Positions 18,529 through 27,942 of a stretch of DNA of 64,000 nt are shown here, one piece after another; the stretch's first letter is position 1; each line of letters starts with the position of its first letter. The translations under genes and the position numbers were made by a program. Source of the stretch: Clostridia bacterium (lineage in GTDB: Bacteria; Bacillota; Clostridia; Christensenellales; Aristaeellaceae); NCBI GenBank assembly GCA_016297535.1, contig JAEDGL010000001.1, forward strand, positions 1 through 64,000, written 5' to 3'. Below the pieces are notes generated by a model. The model searched no databases and was not told the DNA's origin. It saw nothing but the letters and a program-made list of their open reading frames with translations.

Positions 18529-19632
18529 ATGCTGCTAACCGCCGAACAAAAATGCCTGCTTTGGCTGTCTCACGCAGAGGTTACCCCCGGCCATTTGCAA
18601 AAGCTGCTGGAGATCTTTCATACGGCCGAAGAAATCCGTCAGCAGTTTGGCAAAGCAGGCGGACCTCAGTTTGCCCCCGCCGTACGCAAGCAGCTGAGCG
18701 AAACCCGTTCCGCTGCCGCGATTGATGATCTGGCCGAAAAGCTGGAGCATTGCAATGTCAACCTGCTGTTTCTGGGCGACGAGGCCTATCCGGCTTCTTT
18801 GGCCAACATTCTTGACCCGCCGTATCTGCTGTATTATGCGGGCAGACTGTCCTGCATGCAGCTGCCTGCGGTTGCGCTGGTGGGTACGCGAACGCCCAGC
18901 CATTACGGAATCGAGTTTACCCAAAACCTGGCGCATGACCTTGCCAAGGCTGGCGTATGCGTTGTAAGCGGGCTGGCGCGCGGTATCGATGCAGCGGCGC
19001 ATCAGGCGGTGCTGGATGCCGGCGGACACACCATTGGCGTTCTCGGCAGCGGGATCAACGTACCCTACCCGCCGGAGCATCGAAGCATGCTTCGGAAAAT
19101 CGCAGGAGGAATTGGGCTTGTTCTTAGCGAATATCCGTTGAATGCAGCGCCGTTGGCGTATCATTTTCCACACCGAAATCGGATTATATCCGGTCTGTGT
19201 GCGGCAACGGTGTTTATAGAGGGCAAAATTCAAAGCGGCGGAATGCACACCGTCCACTCCGCGCTTTCGCAGGGCCGCGATGTTTTTGCCGTTCCCGGCA
19301 GGGTGGGCACGGCCGGCAGTGAAGGTCCGCATGCCATTCTCAGGGAAGGAGCGCGCATTATCACCAGCGCGCAGGATCTGCTTGACGATCTGGGGTTAAC
19401 ACCGCCCGGCCAGCCGGAGCGAAATGCTTCAAAACAGGTAAAGCTTAGCCCCGTGCAGAAAAAGATCGTCGCACAGCTTCGCATTCAGGAGCTTACCCCT
19501 CAGGAGCTCGCTCAGGCGTGCGAGCTGCCGGTGAACGATGTGATTACAGAGCTTGGAACGCTCGAAATCGTGGGCGTTGTTACCCGCGAGGTTGGAAATC
19601 GCTTTCATTTGCCGCTTGCGGCAAGGGAATAG
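18529..19632 (+). CDS. dprA: DNA processing protein DprA
   Basis: A 367-residue protein that protects incoming single-stranded DNA and loads RecA. The Rossmann-like core carries VALVGTRTPSHYG, CVVSGLARGIDAAAHQ and GGHTIGVLGSGINVPYP. Later come FPHRNRIISGLCAATVFIEG and QGRDVFAVPGRVG. A SAM-like N-terminus and a winged-helix C-terminus (ELTPQELAQACELPVNDVI) complete the usual architecture. It lies 3 bp after yifB and 14 bp before topA, the conserved Firmicute order. Confidence 0.96.
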   Translation: MLLTAEQKCLLWLSHAEVTPGHLQKLLEIFHTAEEIRQQFGKAGGPQFAPAVRKQLSETRSAAAIDDLAEKLEHCNVNLLFLGDEAYPASLANILDPPYLLYYAGRLSCMQLPAVALVGTRTPSHYGIEFTQNLAHDLAKAGVCVVSGLARGIDAAAHQAVLDAGGHTIGVLGSGINVPYPPEHRSMLRKIAGGIGLVLSEYPLNAAPLAYHFPHRNRIISGLCAATVFIEGKIQSGGMHTVHSALSQGRDVFAVPGRVGTAGSEGPHAILREGARIITSAQDLLDDLGLTPPGQPERNASKQVKLSPVQKKIVAQLRIQELTPQELAQACELPVNDVITELGTLEIVGVVTREVGNRFHLPLAARE

Positions 19633-19646
19633 AGGAGGAATCATCT

Positions 19647-21770
19647 ATGGCAACCACACAGGCTCGAAAACTGGTCATTGTGGAGTCGCCTGCCAAGGCT
19701 AAAACGATTGAAAAATTTTTGGGAAAGGGATACAAGGTAGAGGCCTCTCAGGGGCATGTGCGGGATTTGCCCAAATCCCAGCTGGCCGTAGACGTGGATA
19801 ACGACTTTGAGGTCAAATATATCACAATCCGCGGCAGAGGCGATATCCTGGCGCGCATCAAGAAGGAGGCCAAAAACGCCTCCCGCGTATATCTCGCAAC
19901 CGACCCTGATCGCGAAGGCGAGGCCATCTCATGGCATTTGGCCAATGCGCTTGACATTGATTACACCAAGCCATGCCGGATTGAGTTTCATGAGATCACC
20001 AAGAAGGCTGTCAAGGAAGCGCTGGAGCATCCCCGTCCCATTGATATGGATCGCGTGGATGCACAGCAGGCACGCCGTGCCCTGGACCGTCTGGTGGGCT
20101 ACAAAATCAGCCCCCTGCTTTGGGCCAAGGTAAAAAAAGGACTTTCCGCAGGACGTGTGCAGAGCGTTGCCACCCGTATGGTGGTGGAGCGCGAGCAGGA
20201 AATTGAAGCATTCATCCCCGAAGAATTCTGGGACGTGACGGCTGCTTTTTCTGCATTGAATGCCAAAGGAAAGAAAATGACCTGCTATGCTAAGCTCGTT
20301 TCCCTCAACGGCAGCAAAGCGGTTATCCAGAATGCCGAGGAGGCGCAGGCGGCCCAGAAGCAGATCCTGAGCGCCTGTTTTGCCATTCAGTCGCTAAAAA
20401 CGGGTGAAAAGCTCAAGCGTCCTCAGCCGCCCTTTACCACCTCCAGCCTGCAGCAGGAAGCCAGCCGCAAGCTCAACTTTTCCACCGCCAAAACCATGCA
20501 GGTGGTACAGCAGCTTTACGAAGGAATCGACCTGGGCAAAGCAGGCACGGTTGGTCTGGTCACCTACATCCGTACGGATAGCGTTCGCGTATCTGAGGAA
20601 GCCATTCAATCGGTCCGCAGCTTTATTGGCGAGCACTATGGCAGCGAATATTGCCCGGAAGAACCCAACCAGTACAAGGGCCGCAAAAACGCGCAGGATG
20701 CGCACGAGGCTATCCGTCCCACCTACATGAATCATACGCCCGAAAGCGTAAAGCCGTTTCTGACCCGTGAACAGTACAATTTGTACAAACTCATTTACCA
20801 CCGCTTTTTGTCCAGTCAAATGAGGCCAGCCGTTTTCCAGACTCTCACGATGGATATAGCCGGCGGGGATTGCGTGCTTCGCTATTACGGCGAACACATG
20901 CTGTTTGCGGGCTATCGCGCCGTCTATGTGGAAAGCATGGACGACGAGCAAGAAGAGCCCGAAAGCGTGCTTCCTGTTTTTGAGGAAAAGGCTGCGGTTG
21001 ATTTTACCAAAGTGGAAACAGAGCAGCACTTTACGCAGCCCCCTGCCCGCTATACCGAGGCCAGCCTTGTCCGTACTCTGGAGGAAAAGGGAATTGGCCG
21101 TCCGAGCACGTATGCCCCCACCATTACCACCATCATTACCCGCGGCTATGTATCCCGCGAAAAGAAACGCCTGTATCCTACGGAGCTGGGCCGCATGATT
21201 ACCGCCATGATGACCGAGTATTTCGGGTCCATCGTCGATACGGATTTTACGGCCTCCATGGAGGATAAGCTGGACATGGTGGAGGAAGGCTCCACCCAGT
21301 GGAAGGAGATTCTTCGCGAGTTCTATCCGCCCTTTGCGCAGATGCTGAGCGTTGCCGAGGAGCAGATCGAAAAGGTAGAAGTAAAGGACGAGGTAAGCGA
21401 TGTGCCCTGCGATAAGTGCGGCTCCATGATGGTATACAAGATGGGTCGCTTTGGCAAGTTCCTGGCCTGTCCCAATTTTCCGGCGTGCCGGAATGCAAAG
21501 CCCATTCTGCACTACATCGACGCGCCCTGCCCCAAATGCGGCGCGCGCCTGATGGAGAAGACCAGCAAAAAGAACCGCAAGTTCTACGGCTGCGAATGCT
21601 ACCCCGAATGCGATTTCGTCAGCTGGGAGATGCCCATCACCGATCAGTGCCCCAAATGCGGCAGCTATATGGTAGAAAAAAAGGGAAAGCGCGGAGAAAC
21701 CATTCATCTGTGCGCCAATGAAACCTGCCGCTTCAAAACAACCGTTGAATCCGAAAGCAGCGAAGAGTAA
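19647..21770 (+). CDS. topA: DNA topoisomerase I
   Basis: A 707-residue type IA topoisomerase that relaxes negative supercoils. The Toprim domain starts at KLVIVESPAKAKTIEKFL and contains TDPDREGEAISWHL. The active-site tyrosine is in GLVTYIRTDSVRVS. The C-terminus has three four-cysteine zinc ribbons (CDKCGSMMVYKMGRFGKFLAC, CPKCGARLMEK, CPKCGSYMVEKKGKRGE). ATG 19647 follows AGAGGAGG; a longer frame would extend backward into dprA and has no good site. It is part of the dprA-topA-trmFO run. Confidence 0.97.
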   Translation: MATTQARKLVIVESPAKAKTIEKFLGKGYKVEASQGHVRDLPKSQLAVDVDNDFEVKYITIRGRGDILARIKKEAKNASRVYLATDPDREGEAISWHLANALDIDYTKPCRIEFHEITKKAVKEALEHPRPIDMDRVDAQQARRALDRLVGYKISPLLWAKVKKGLSAGRVQSVATRMVVEREQEIEAFIPEEFWDVTAAFSALNAKGKKMTCYAKLVSLNGSKAVIQNAEEAQAAQKQILSACFAIQSLKTGEKLKRPQPPFTTSSLQQEASRKLNFSTAKTMQVVQQLYEGIDLGKAGTVGLVTYIRTDSVRVSEEAIQSVRSFIGEHYGSEYCPEEPNQYKGRKNAQDAHEAIRPTYMNHTPESVKPFLTREQYNLYKLIYHRFLSSQMRPAVFQTLTMDIAGGDCVLRYYGEHMLFAGYRAVYVESMDDEQEEPESVLPVFEEKAAVDFTKVETEQHFTQPPARYTEASLVRTLEEKGIGRPSTYAPTITTIITRGYVSREKKRLYPTELGRMITAMMTEYFGSIVDTDFTASMEDKLDMVEEGSTQWKEILREFYPPFAQMLSVAEEQIEKVEVKDEVSDVPCDKCGSMMVYKMGRFGKFLACPNFPACRNAKPILHYIDAPCPKCGARLMEKTSKKNRKFYGCECYPECDFVSWEMPITDQCPKCGSYMVEKKGKRGETIHLCANETCRFKTTVESESSEE

Positions 21771-21797
21771 GAAAAACCAGAGAGGATGATCGATTCC

Positions 21798-23126
21798 GTG
21801 AGCGTAAAGGTAATCGGCGGAGGCCTTGCGGGATGCGAAGCCGCATGGCAGCTTGCCAGGCACGGCGTCCATGTAGATCTGTACGAGATGAAGGCACAGC
21901 GTAAAACGCCTGCGCAGCATCTGTATACGCTGGCAGAGCTTGTTTGCTCCAACAGCCTGCGCAGCGACCGCTTATCCAACGCGGTAGGTCTTTTGAAAGC
22001 GGAAATGCGCAAGCTTGGCTCACTGATCATGCAGGTGGCGGATGCAACGTCTGTTCCTGCCGGAGGCGCTCTGGCAGTGGATCGGATCAGCTTTTCCGCC
22101 GGAATCGACAAAGCCATCCGGGAGCATCCCCTGATTACCCTTCACGAAGAAGAAGTAACGGAAATCCCTTCCGAGGGCACGGTGATCATTGCCTCCGGGC
22201 CGCTGACCAGCGACAGCCTGTCCGATGCCATCGGCTGCCTGCCCGGGCTTTCCACGCTGCATTTCTATGATGCGGCCGCGCCCATTGTAACCGCAGACAG
22301 CCTTGATATGGACAAGGTTTTCTGCATGTCGCGCTACGATCGCGGCGCGGATTATCTCAATTGTCCCATGGATCGCGATACCTATTTGCAGTTTGTGCAC
22401 GCACTGCAGACAGCCGAAACGGTTCCCGTGCACGGATTTGAGGAAAAATCCGTCTTCGAGGGATGCATGCCCATTGAAAGCATGGCCAAACGCGGCGATA
22501 TGGCAATTGCCTTCGGCCCGCTCAAGCCGGTGGGGCTCAAGGATCCGCGTACCGGAAAAGAGCCGTTTGCCGTTGTGCAGCTGCGACGTGATAATTTTTC
22601 CGGTTCGCTGTACAATATCGTCGGTTTTCAGACCCGCTTGACCTATCCGGAGCAACGTCGTGTGTTTGGCATGATTCCAGGCCTGGAAAATGCGGAGTTT
22701 GCCCGTCTGGGCGTAATGCACCGCAACACCTTCCTCAACAGCCCCGGCTTTTTGGATGATACCTACCGCGTTATCCGGCAGCCCCGATTGTACTTTGCAG
22801 GCCAAATTACGGGCGTAGAAGGATATGTGGAGAGCGCCGCCAGTGGTTTGCTGGTTGGGCTTACAGTTGCCTGGCGCGAGCAGGGCAAACAGCCGCCGCA
22901 TTTTAGCGGCAAAACGGCGATTGGCGCGATGGCGCGCTATGTAAGCACGCCGAACAAGCGTTTCCAGCCCATGAATTGCGCTTTTGGGCTGATTGATGCA
23001 CTGGAAATCAAGCCGGGTGAAAAGCGCATCCGCAACAAGCAGGAGCGCTATGAAAAAATTTCTGAACGCGCTTTAGCGGAATTGGACGCGGTTATTGCAC
23101 AAATGGAGCAGGAAAGCAACGCCTGA
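21798..23126 (+). CDS. trmFO: tRNA uracil-54 C5-methyltransferase, folate/FAD-dependent (TrmFO)
   Basis: About 442 residues. It makes ribothymidine at tRNA position 54 using 5,10-methylene-THF and FADH2 in place of S-adenosylmethionine. The FAD-binding N-terminus reads VKVIGGGLAGCEAAWQLARHG. CSNSLRSDRLSNAVGLLKAEM, FNSPGFLDDTY-like TFLNSPGFLDDTYR, GVEGYVESAASGLLVG and TPNKRFQPMN are family hallmarks. ATG 21786 directly abuts GAGAGG with no spacing, so GTG 21798 is preferred, but the difference is only four residues. It draws on the folate pool also fed by fhs. It occupies its usual place after topA. Confidence 0.95.
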   Translation: MSVKVIGGGLAGCEAAWQLARHGVHVDLYEMKAQRKTPAQHLYTLAELVCSNSLRSDRLSNAVGLLKAEMRKLGSLIMQVADATSVPAGGALAVDRISFSAGIDKAIREHPLITLHEEEVTEIPSEGTVIIASGPLTSDSLSDAIGCLPGLSTLHFYDAAAPIVTADSLDMDKVFCMSRYDRGADYLNCPMDRDTYLQFVHALQTAETVPVHGFEEKSVFEGCMPIESMAKRGDMAIAFGPLKPVGLKDPRTGKEPFAVVQLRRDNFSGSLYNIVGFQTRLTYPEQRRVFGMIPGLENAEFARLGVMHRNTFLNSPGFLDDTYRVIRQPRLYFAGQITGVEGYVESAASGLLVGLTVAWREQGKQPPHFSGKTAIGAMARYVSTPNKRFQPMNCAFGLIDALEIKPGEKRIRNKQERYEKISERALAELDAVIAQMEQESNA

Positions 23127-23165
23127 TCCGCATTGTATGATAGAATCATCCAGGAGGAACCACCA

Positions 23166-24533
23166 ATGAAACGTATCCTTGCCTACGCTTTGTGTATTGC
23201 ACTGATGCTTGGCTGCCTGCCCGGCGTGTCGATGGCCAAGAGCAAGCAGATGGAAGACGGCGTACCCGTCTGGACGGAAGAAACGGTTCGCCAGTATGCG
23301 CTGGATTATATCGCCGGTACGGAAATGTCCCGTTTGTGGAACTACTACGACCTGCAAATCCGCCGCTACATGCCGCAGCAGGCCTTTGAAAATTTCCTGA
23401 TTGATCTGGAATTCCTGACGGGGGATTTTCAAAAGCTGGGCAGTTACCGCTGCTTTGAGGAGCCGGAAAACAAGCAGAAAACACATGTTTTGCATCTGTG
23501 CATGGAGCGTGTGGATGTTGATATGTACTTTACGCATAAAAATCAGGAAGACGACTGGGAAGTGATGGCGCTTGAGTTTGTACCCTCAGCGGAGGAGGCC
23601 CTGCCGGAAGGTTTTATTGGAGCGCTGGAGGATGTTTATACCGAAACAGAGGTGACGGTTGGCACCGATCAATATCCGCTGAAGGGCATTCTGACCATGC
23701 CAAATAACGCAAGCGCGCAAAACTGCGTGCCTGCCTGCGTGTTCGTCCATGATTTTGGTGCGCACGACCGCGATCTCACCCTTGGCAAAACAGCCATGTT
23801 CAAAGACTTTGCGGCCGAGCTTGCGGAAATGGGGATTGCGTCCATACGCTACGACAAGCGCAGCTTTACCTACCCCGATGCCAGGCTTCTTACCCTTGGG
23901 GACGAGGTGGTACAGGATGCACTGTCTGCTGTGGAAATGCTGAAAGCCGATCCACGGGTGGATTCCAAGCGCATGATCGTGATCGGTCTTGGTCTAGGCG
24001 CCATGACGGCGCCCCGGATTGCCTCCCAGTCCAATGGCGATGTGACGGGGATGATCATGATCGGAGGCGTTGCGGACTCTCTGATTAACGTGGAATACAG
24101 CCGTGCGGGCAGCTACCTGAATACGCTTTCCGAAGAACAAAGGAACAACGAGCAGTATATTGTTCGCAATTTTAAAAGCATGACGGAAGGCAAAGCGCTC
24201 GAGCAGGAGGTACTTGGCCGCAGCGCGTACTATTATTGGGAAGCGGAGCAGTATCCGCAGGTGCGTACCATCATCAATCTGGCGCTCCCGGTGTTCATTG
24301 CGCAGGGCAAGCGCGATCCTGTGGTGGATGAAAATCAGGGCCGCCGCGCCTATTACGAGGCGATTGGCAATTCATCCTATATCGAGTACGAGTCCTTCCG
24401 CGGGCTTAACCATTTGCTGATGAACGATCTAACCGTTGGCAGCAACGGAGAGCCCCAATACCAGATTGAAACCCATATGGACAAATATGCAGCAAGAACC
24501 CTTGCAAACTGGATTTTGTCCCTGTATCAGTAA
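23166..24533 (+). CDS. secreted alpha/beta-hydrolase-fold protein with altered nucleophile site
   Basis: A 455-residue protein with a signal peptide ([15 protein letters not shown], residues 5-19, cleavage near MAKS). A first domain (about 25-150) resembles the DUF3887-type module common on clostridial secreted hydrolases. The hydrolase fold (about 165-455) has [12 protein letters not shown] for the oxyanion region. The nucleophile elbow reads [12 protein letters not shown], so the expected Ser of GxSxG is Gly276 (codon GGT 23991-23993). The acid (GKRDPVVDE) and the histidine (GLNHLL) are kept. Hydrolysis is therefore doubtful; a binding role is possible. AGGAGG precedes ATG 23166. It sits between trmFO and hslV, where Bacillus has xerC. 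Confidence 0.83.
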   Translation: MKRILAYALCIALMLGCLPGVSMAKSKQMEDGVPVWTEETVRQYALDYIAGTEMSRLWNYYDLQIRRYMPQQAFENFLIDLEFLTGDFQKLGSYRCFEEPENKQKTHVLHLCMERVDVDMYFTHKNQEDDWEVMALEFVPSAEEALPEGFIGALEDVYTETEVTVGTDQYPLKGILTMPNNASAQNCVPACVFVHDFGAHDRDLTLGKTAMFKDFAAELAEMGIASIRYDKRSFTYPDARLLTLGDEVVQDALSAVEMLKADPRVDSKRMIVIGLGLGAMTAPRIASQSNGDVTGMIMIGGVADSLINVEYSRAGSYLNTLSEEQRNNEQYIVRNFKSMTEGKALEQEVLGRSAYYYWEAEQYPQVRTIINLALPVFIAQGKRDPVVDENQGRRAYYEAIGNSSYIEYESFRGLNHLLMNDLTVGSNGEPQYQIETHMDKYAARTLANWILSLYQ

Positions 24534-24552
24534 AAAAGAAGAGGTGAAACGT

Positions 24553-25086
24553 ATGGCCATGATGGGTACAACCATTTGCGCCGTCAAGCGCGGCGGACAC
24601 ATTGCCATTGCAGGTGATGGACAGGTAACCATGGGAGAAAATACTATTTTTAAATCCAGCGCCCGTAAAGTACGCCGTCTGTATAACGGACAGGTGGTTG
24701 TTGGCTTTGCCGGTTCGGTCGCGGATGCTTTTTCACTGTGCGAGCGTTTTGAAGAAAAGCTTACGCAGTGCGGCGGCAATCTGGAACGTGCTGCTGTTAA
24801 CCTGGCGCAGGACTGGCGCGGCGACCAGGTAGCCCGAAAGCTTGAAAGCATGATGATCGTTGCGGACAGGGATTCGCTGCTGGTACTCAGCGGTACCGGC
24901 GAGGTGATTGATCCCGACGACGGCGTGTGCGCGATTGGCTCCGGCGGCAATTATGCGCTGGCTGCGGCGCGCGCGCTGGTGCAGAATACCAATTTGTCCG
25001 CCGAGGATATCGCTGTAAAGGCTTTGGAGGTTGCCGCGTCGATCTGTGTGTTTACCAACGACCACATCACTGTGGAAACGCTCTAA
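24553..25086 (+). CDS. hslV: ATP-dependent protease subunit HslV (ClpQ/CodW)
   Basis: A 177-residue proteasome-like peptidase that forms a double hexamer capped by Hsl[36 protein letters not shown] and [14 protein letters not shown] are diagnostic. The catalytic threonine is normally residue 1 of the mature chain. Here the Thr pair follows a five-residue MAMMG leader, comparable to the short extension on Bacillus CodW. Either the leader is removed or another N-terminal residue serves. GAGGTG is upstream of ATG 24553. HslU follows after 13 bp. Confidence 0.95.
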   Translation: MAMMGTTICAVKRGGHIAIAGDGQVTMGENTIFKSSARKVRRLYNGQVVVGFAGSVADAFSLCERFEEKLTQCGGNLERAAVNLAQDWRGDQVARKLESMMIVADRDSLLVLSGTGEVIDPDDGVCAIGSGGNYALAAARALVQNTNLSAEDIAVKALEVAASICVFTNDHITVETL

Positions 25087-25099
25087 GGAGGGAATTTTT

Positions 25100-26470
25100 A
25101 TGAAAGAATTAACCCCCAGAGAGATCACCCGGGAGCTTGACCGCTATATTATTGGTCAGGATGAAGCCAAGCGTGCCGTGGCCATTGCGCTTCGCAACCG
25201 CTATCGCCGCGCGCAGCTGGATGAATCCCTGCGCAACGAGATCAGCCCCAAGAATATATTGATGATCGGCCCTACGGGCGTTGGCAAAACCGAGATTGCC
25301 CGCCGTTTGGCCAAGCTGGTTCACGCCCCCTTTATCAAGGTGGAAGCCACCAAGTTTACGGAGGTTGGCTATGTGGGCCGGGATGTGGAAAGCATTATCC
25401 GTGACCTGACCGAAAACGCCATTCGCATGGTGCGCGAAGAATTTGCCAAACAGGTGGAAGCCCGCGCCTCTGTACTGGCGGAGGATCGCCTGGTTACACT
25501 GCTGGTTCATCCGCCCAAGAAAGGGCCTTCGAATCCGTTTGAATTTTTGATGAATCCCGGAAAAAAGGAACCTGAACCCAGTCGCGAGGAACAGGAGAAG
25601 CTGGCCGTCCGCCGCGAGGATGTGCTAAACCAGCTGCGCAGTGGCGCGCTGGAGGAACGCGAAATTGAAATTGAGGTTGAGGATTCTTTGCCGGAGCTGG
25701 AGGTTGGGGGAAACTCCATCAGCATCGGCGATATGATGGGCGGCATGATGCCCAAAAAGACCAAGATCCGCCGTGTCAAGGTAAAGGAAGCCCGCAAAAT
25801 TCTTCTGCAGGAGGAATCCGCCAAGCTGATCGACGAGGATCAGGTAAAGGAAGAAGCCATCCGCCGCTGCGAGCAGCAGGGCATCGTGTTTATTGATGAA
25901 ATTGACAAGGTGGCGGGGCGCTCCGCAGGCGGCCATGGCCCCGACGTCAGCCGCGAGGGCGTGCAGCGCGATATTCTGCCCATTGTGGAAGGTAGCACCG
26001 TTAACACCAAGTACGGCCCTGTACGCACGGATTTTATGCTTTTTATTGCGGCAGGCGCTTTCCATGTGGCCAAGGTGACCGATCTGATTCCCGAGTTGCA
26101 GGGACGTTTCCCGGTACATGTTACTTTGAAAAGCCTTACGCAGGAGGACTTCAAGGCCATCCTTACACAGCCGGAAAACGCGCTTACCCGCCAGTACGAG
26201 GCTCTTTTGGCCGTTGACAAGGTGTTCCTCTCCTTTGAAGACAGCGCTATTGATGCCATTGCCAACGCCGCCTACGTAATGAACGAAACCAAAGAGGATA
26301 TCGGTGCGCGCCGTTTGTTTGCTGTGTTTGAAAAGCTGCTGGAGGATATCAGTTTCAATGCCGGCGGCGATGAAATGCCCAATGTCTACCTCAACATTAA
26401 CGGTGATTATGTGATTGAGCATCTGGGCAAGGATGAAGTAAAGCTGGATATGAAACGCTATATTTTGTAA
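25100..26470 (+). CDS. hslU: ATP-dependent protease ATPase subunit HslU (ClpY)
   Basis: A 456-residue AAA+ unfoldase that feeds substrates to HslV. LTPREITRELDRYIIGQDEAKRAV opens the chain. Walker A is MIGPTGVGKTEIARRLA, the pore loop segment EVGYVGRDVESIIRDL follows, and Walker B is GIVFIDEIDKV. The intermediate I-domain occupies about residues 110-240. The C-terminus ends KLDMKRYIL, the hydrophobic tail that inserts into HslV. AAGGAGG precedes ATG 25100. The codY gene that follows in Bacillus is absent. Confidence 0.97.
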   Translation: MKELTPREITRELDRYIIGQDEAKRAVAIALRNRYRRAQLDESLRNEISPKNILMIGPTGVGKTEIARRLAKLVHAPFIKVEATKFTEVGYVGRDVESIIRDLTENAIRMVREEFAKQVEARASVLAEDRLVTLLVHPPKKGPSNPFEFLMNPGKKEPEPSREEQEKLAVRREDVLNQLRSGALEEREIEIEVEDSLPELEVGGNSISIGDMMGGMMPKKTKIRRVKVKEARKILLQEESAKLIDEDQVKEEAIRRCEQQGIVFIDEIDKVAGRSAGGHGPDVSREGVQRDILPIVEGSTVNTKYGPVRTDFMLFIAAGAFHVAKVTDLIPELQGRFPVHVTLKSLTQEDFKAILTQPENALTRQYEALLAVDKVFLSFEDSAIDAIANAAYVMNETKEDIGARRLFAVFEKLLEDISFNAGGDEMPNVYLNINGDYVIEHLGKDEVKLDMKRYIL

Positions 26471-26544
26471 AGAAATCTGACCATTTTGGGCATAGCAACG
26501 GCATTCAAAACAAAGCCGGTCATTTTTCCCTGCATTGATTCCCG

Positions 26545-26571
26545 AACGGCCGCGTATTGTGCGCGGCCGTT
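26545..26571 (+). terminator. GC-rich hairpin after hslU, possible terminator
   Basis: Perfect 10-bp inverted repeat AACGGCCGCG (26545-26554) / CGCGGCCGTT (26562-26571) with a 7-nt loop. Only a weak T tract follows, and it overlaps the spacer of the next promoter. It may end hslU transcription, or bind a regulator. Confidence 0.4.
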
Positions 26572-26585
26572 TCGTATGCTATAAT
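26557..26585 (+). promoter_or_regulatory. promoter of the deaminase-glycosyltransferase operon
   Basis: TTGTGC (26557-26562) and TATAAT (26580-26585) are 17 bp apart, with TGC before the -10 (extended -10). They lie 32 bp upstream of the deaminase start and overlap the right arm of a perfect GC-rich inverted repeat. Confidence 0.75.
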
Positions 26586-26617
26586 AGCTTATAGTCCTGA
26601 TAAGGAGGCAACACAAG

Positions 26618-27937
26618 ATGCGTACAAGAATCACCAACATTTTGATGACACCGGGCGTTACCGATGAGGCGCACATTCCTTTTATGGATGACGCCGAAAT
26701 TTTGATTGATAACGGCCTGATTGTTTATGCCGGCAGGAGAGAAGACGCGCCTGCCTTTGAGGCGGATGAAACCATCGATGGCAAAGGCGCGCTTGCCATG
26801 CCGGGGCTTTGCAATATGCATACCCATACGCCCATGACGCTTCTGCGCAGCATTGGCAGCGATCTTCCTTTGGATCGCTGGCTCAACGAAGCGATTTTTC
26901 CCGTTGAGAAGCATCTGACGGATGAAGCGGTTCGCGCCGGAACAGACCTGGGCATTATGGAGATGCTCCGTTTTGGCACCACATCCTTCAACGATATGTA
27001 TATGCATATGGATATGGAAGCCGAAGCCGTTCGCGATAGTGGTATGCGCGCGCTGCTTGGGCACGGCGTGGTGGATTTTGATGAAAGCTGCGCCGACCTG
27101 TTGCCCAACATCGCTCTGATTGAAAAGTGGAATCACGCCGCGGATGATCGCATTCGGGTTGCTCTGGCTCCTCATAGCGAAGGCGCCACTACGCAGAAGG
27201 TGCTGGAAAAAATCCGTTCCGCGGCAGAAACCTACCAGGTTCCTGTGCACATTCACGTCAGCGAGACCAAGCTGGACTATGATGGCAGCATCAAACGGCG
27301 CGGATTAACGCCTCCGCAGTATCTGGATCAATTGGGATTGCTGGATTATCCTGTGCTGGCCGCACACTGCGTATGGTTTACGGATGAAGATATCGAGCTG
27401 TTTGCCCGCAAGGGAACCGTTATCCTGCATAATCCTGTAAGCAATCTCAAGCTGGCCAGCGGCGTTGCTCCGATTGCCAAAATGCTTCAGGCCGGTTGCA
27501 AGGTTGCACTTGGTACCGATGGCGTTGCCAGCAACAACAATCTCAACCTCTGGGAAGAAATCAAGCTGATGCCCATGCTGCAAAAAGGAATTACGCTTGA
27601 TCCCACGGTGGTTTCTCCTGCGCAGACCATTGCCGCTGCCACCAGCGTTGGCGCAAAAGCCCTTGGGTATAGCCATCTTGGCTTGCTCAGGGAGGGCTAC
27701 CTGGCCGACTTGATTTTGCTGGATTTGAACGGCGCGCATATGTCACCCTGCAACGATCTGGAGAGCAACCTGGTATATTCCGCACAGGGTAGTGACGTAC
27801 GAATGACCATGGTGCAGGGCAAGGTGCTGTATCGCGACGGCGAATTTACCACGCTGGATCCCAAACTGGTGGTGGAACGCGCACGCAAGCAAGCCTCTCT
27901 GCTGTTTGAACGTGCCCAAGCCGCCAGAAACGCTTGA
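26618..27937 (+). CDS. S-adenosylhomocysteine / 5'-methylthioadenosine deaminase family amidohydrolase
   Basis: A 439-residue metal-dependent deaminase of the amidohydrolase superfamily. Metal ligands appear as NMHTHTPMTLLRS (HxH), HIHVSET, LAAHCVWF and LGTDGVASNNN; the HSEGATT loop is where related enzymes contact substrate. Family members deaminate SAH or MTA to inosyl products, serving methyl-cycle salvage, though some act on other adenosines or guanine-type bases. AAGGAGG stands upstream of the ATG. Glycosyltransferase genes follow after 5 bp, probably by operon chance rather than shared function. Confidence 0.88.
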   Translation: MRTRITNILMTPGVTDEAHIPFMDDAEILIDNGLIVYAGRREDAPAFEADETIDGKGALAMPGLCNMHTHTPMTLLRSIGSDLPLDRWLNEAIFPVEKHLTDEAVRAGTDLGIMEMLRFGTTSFNDMYMHMDMEAEAVRDSGMRALLGHGVVDFDESCADLLPNIALIEKWNHAADDRIRVALAPHSEGATTQKVLEKIRSAAETYQVPVHIHVSETKLDYDGSIKRRGLTPPQYLDQLGLLDYPVLAAHCVWFTDEDIELFARKGTVILHNPVSNLKLASGVAPIAKMLQAGCKVALGTDGVASNNNLNLWEEIKLMPMLQKGITLDPTVVSPAQTIAAATSVGAKALGYSHLGLLREGYLADLILLDLNGAHMSPCNDLESNLVYSAQGSDVRMTMVQGKVLYRDGEFTTLDPKLVVERARKQASLLFERAQAARNA

Positions 27938-27942
27938 ACGCT

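Noticed and set aside
22951..22964. A second full match to the LexA-box consensus inside trmFO
   Set aside because: It encodes the conserved TrmFO peptide TPNKRFQP, so the match is explained by protein conservation, and it is not near a promoter.
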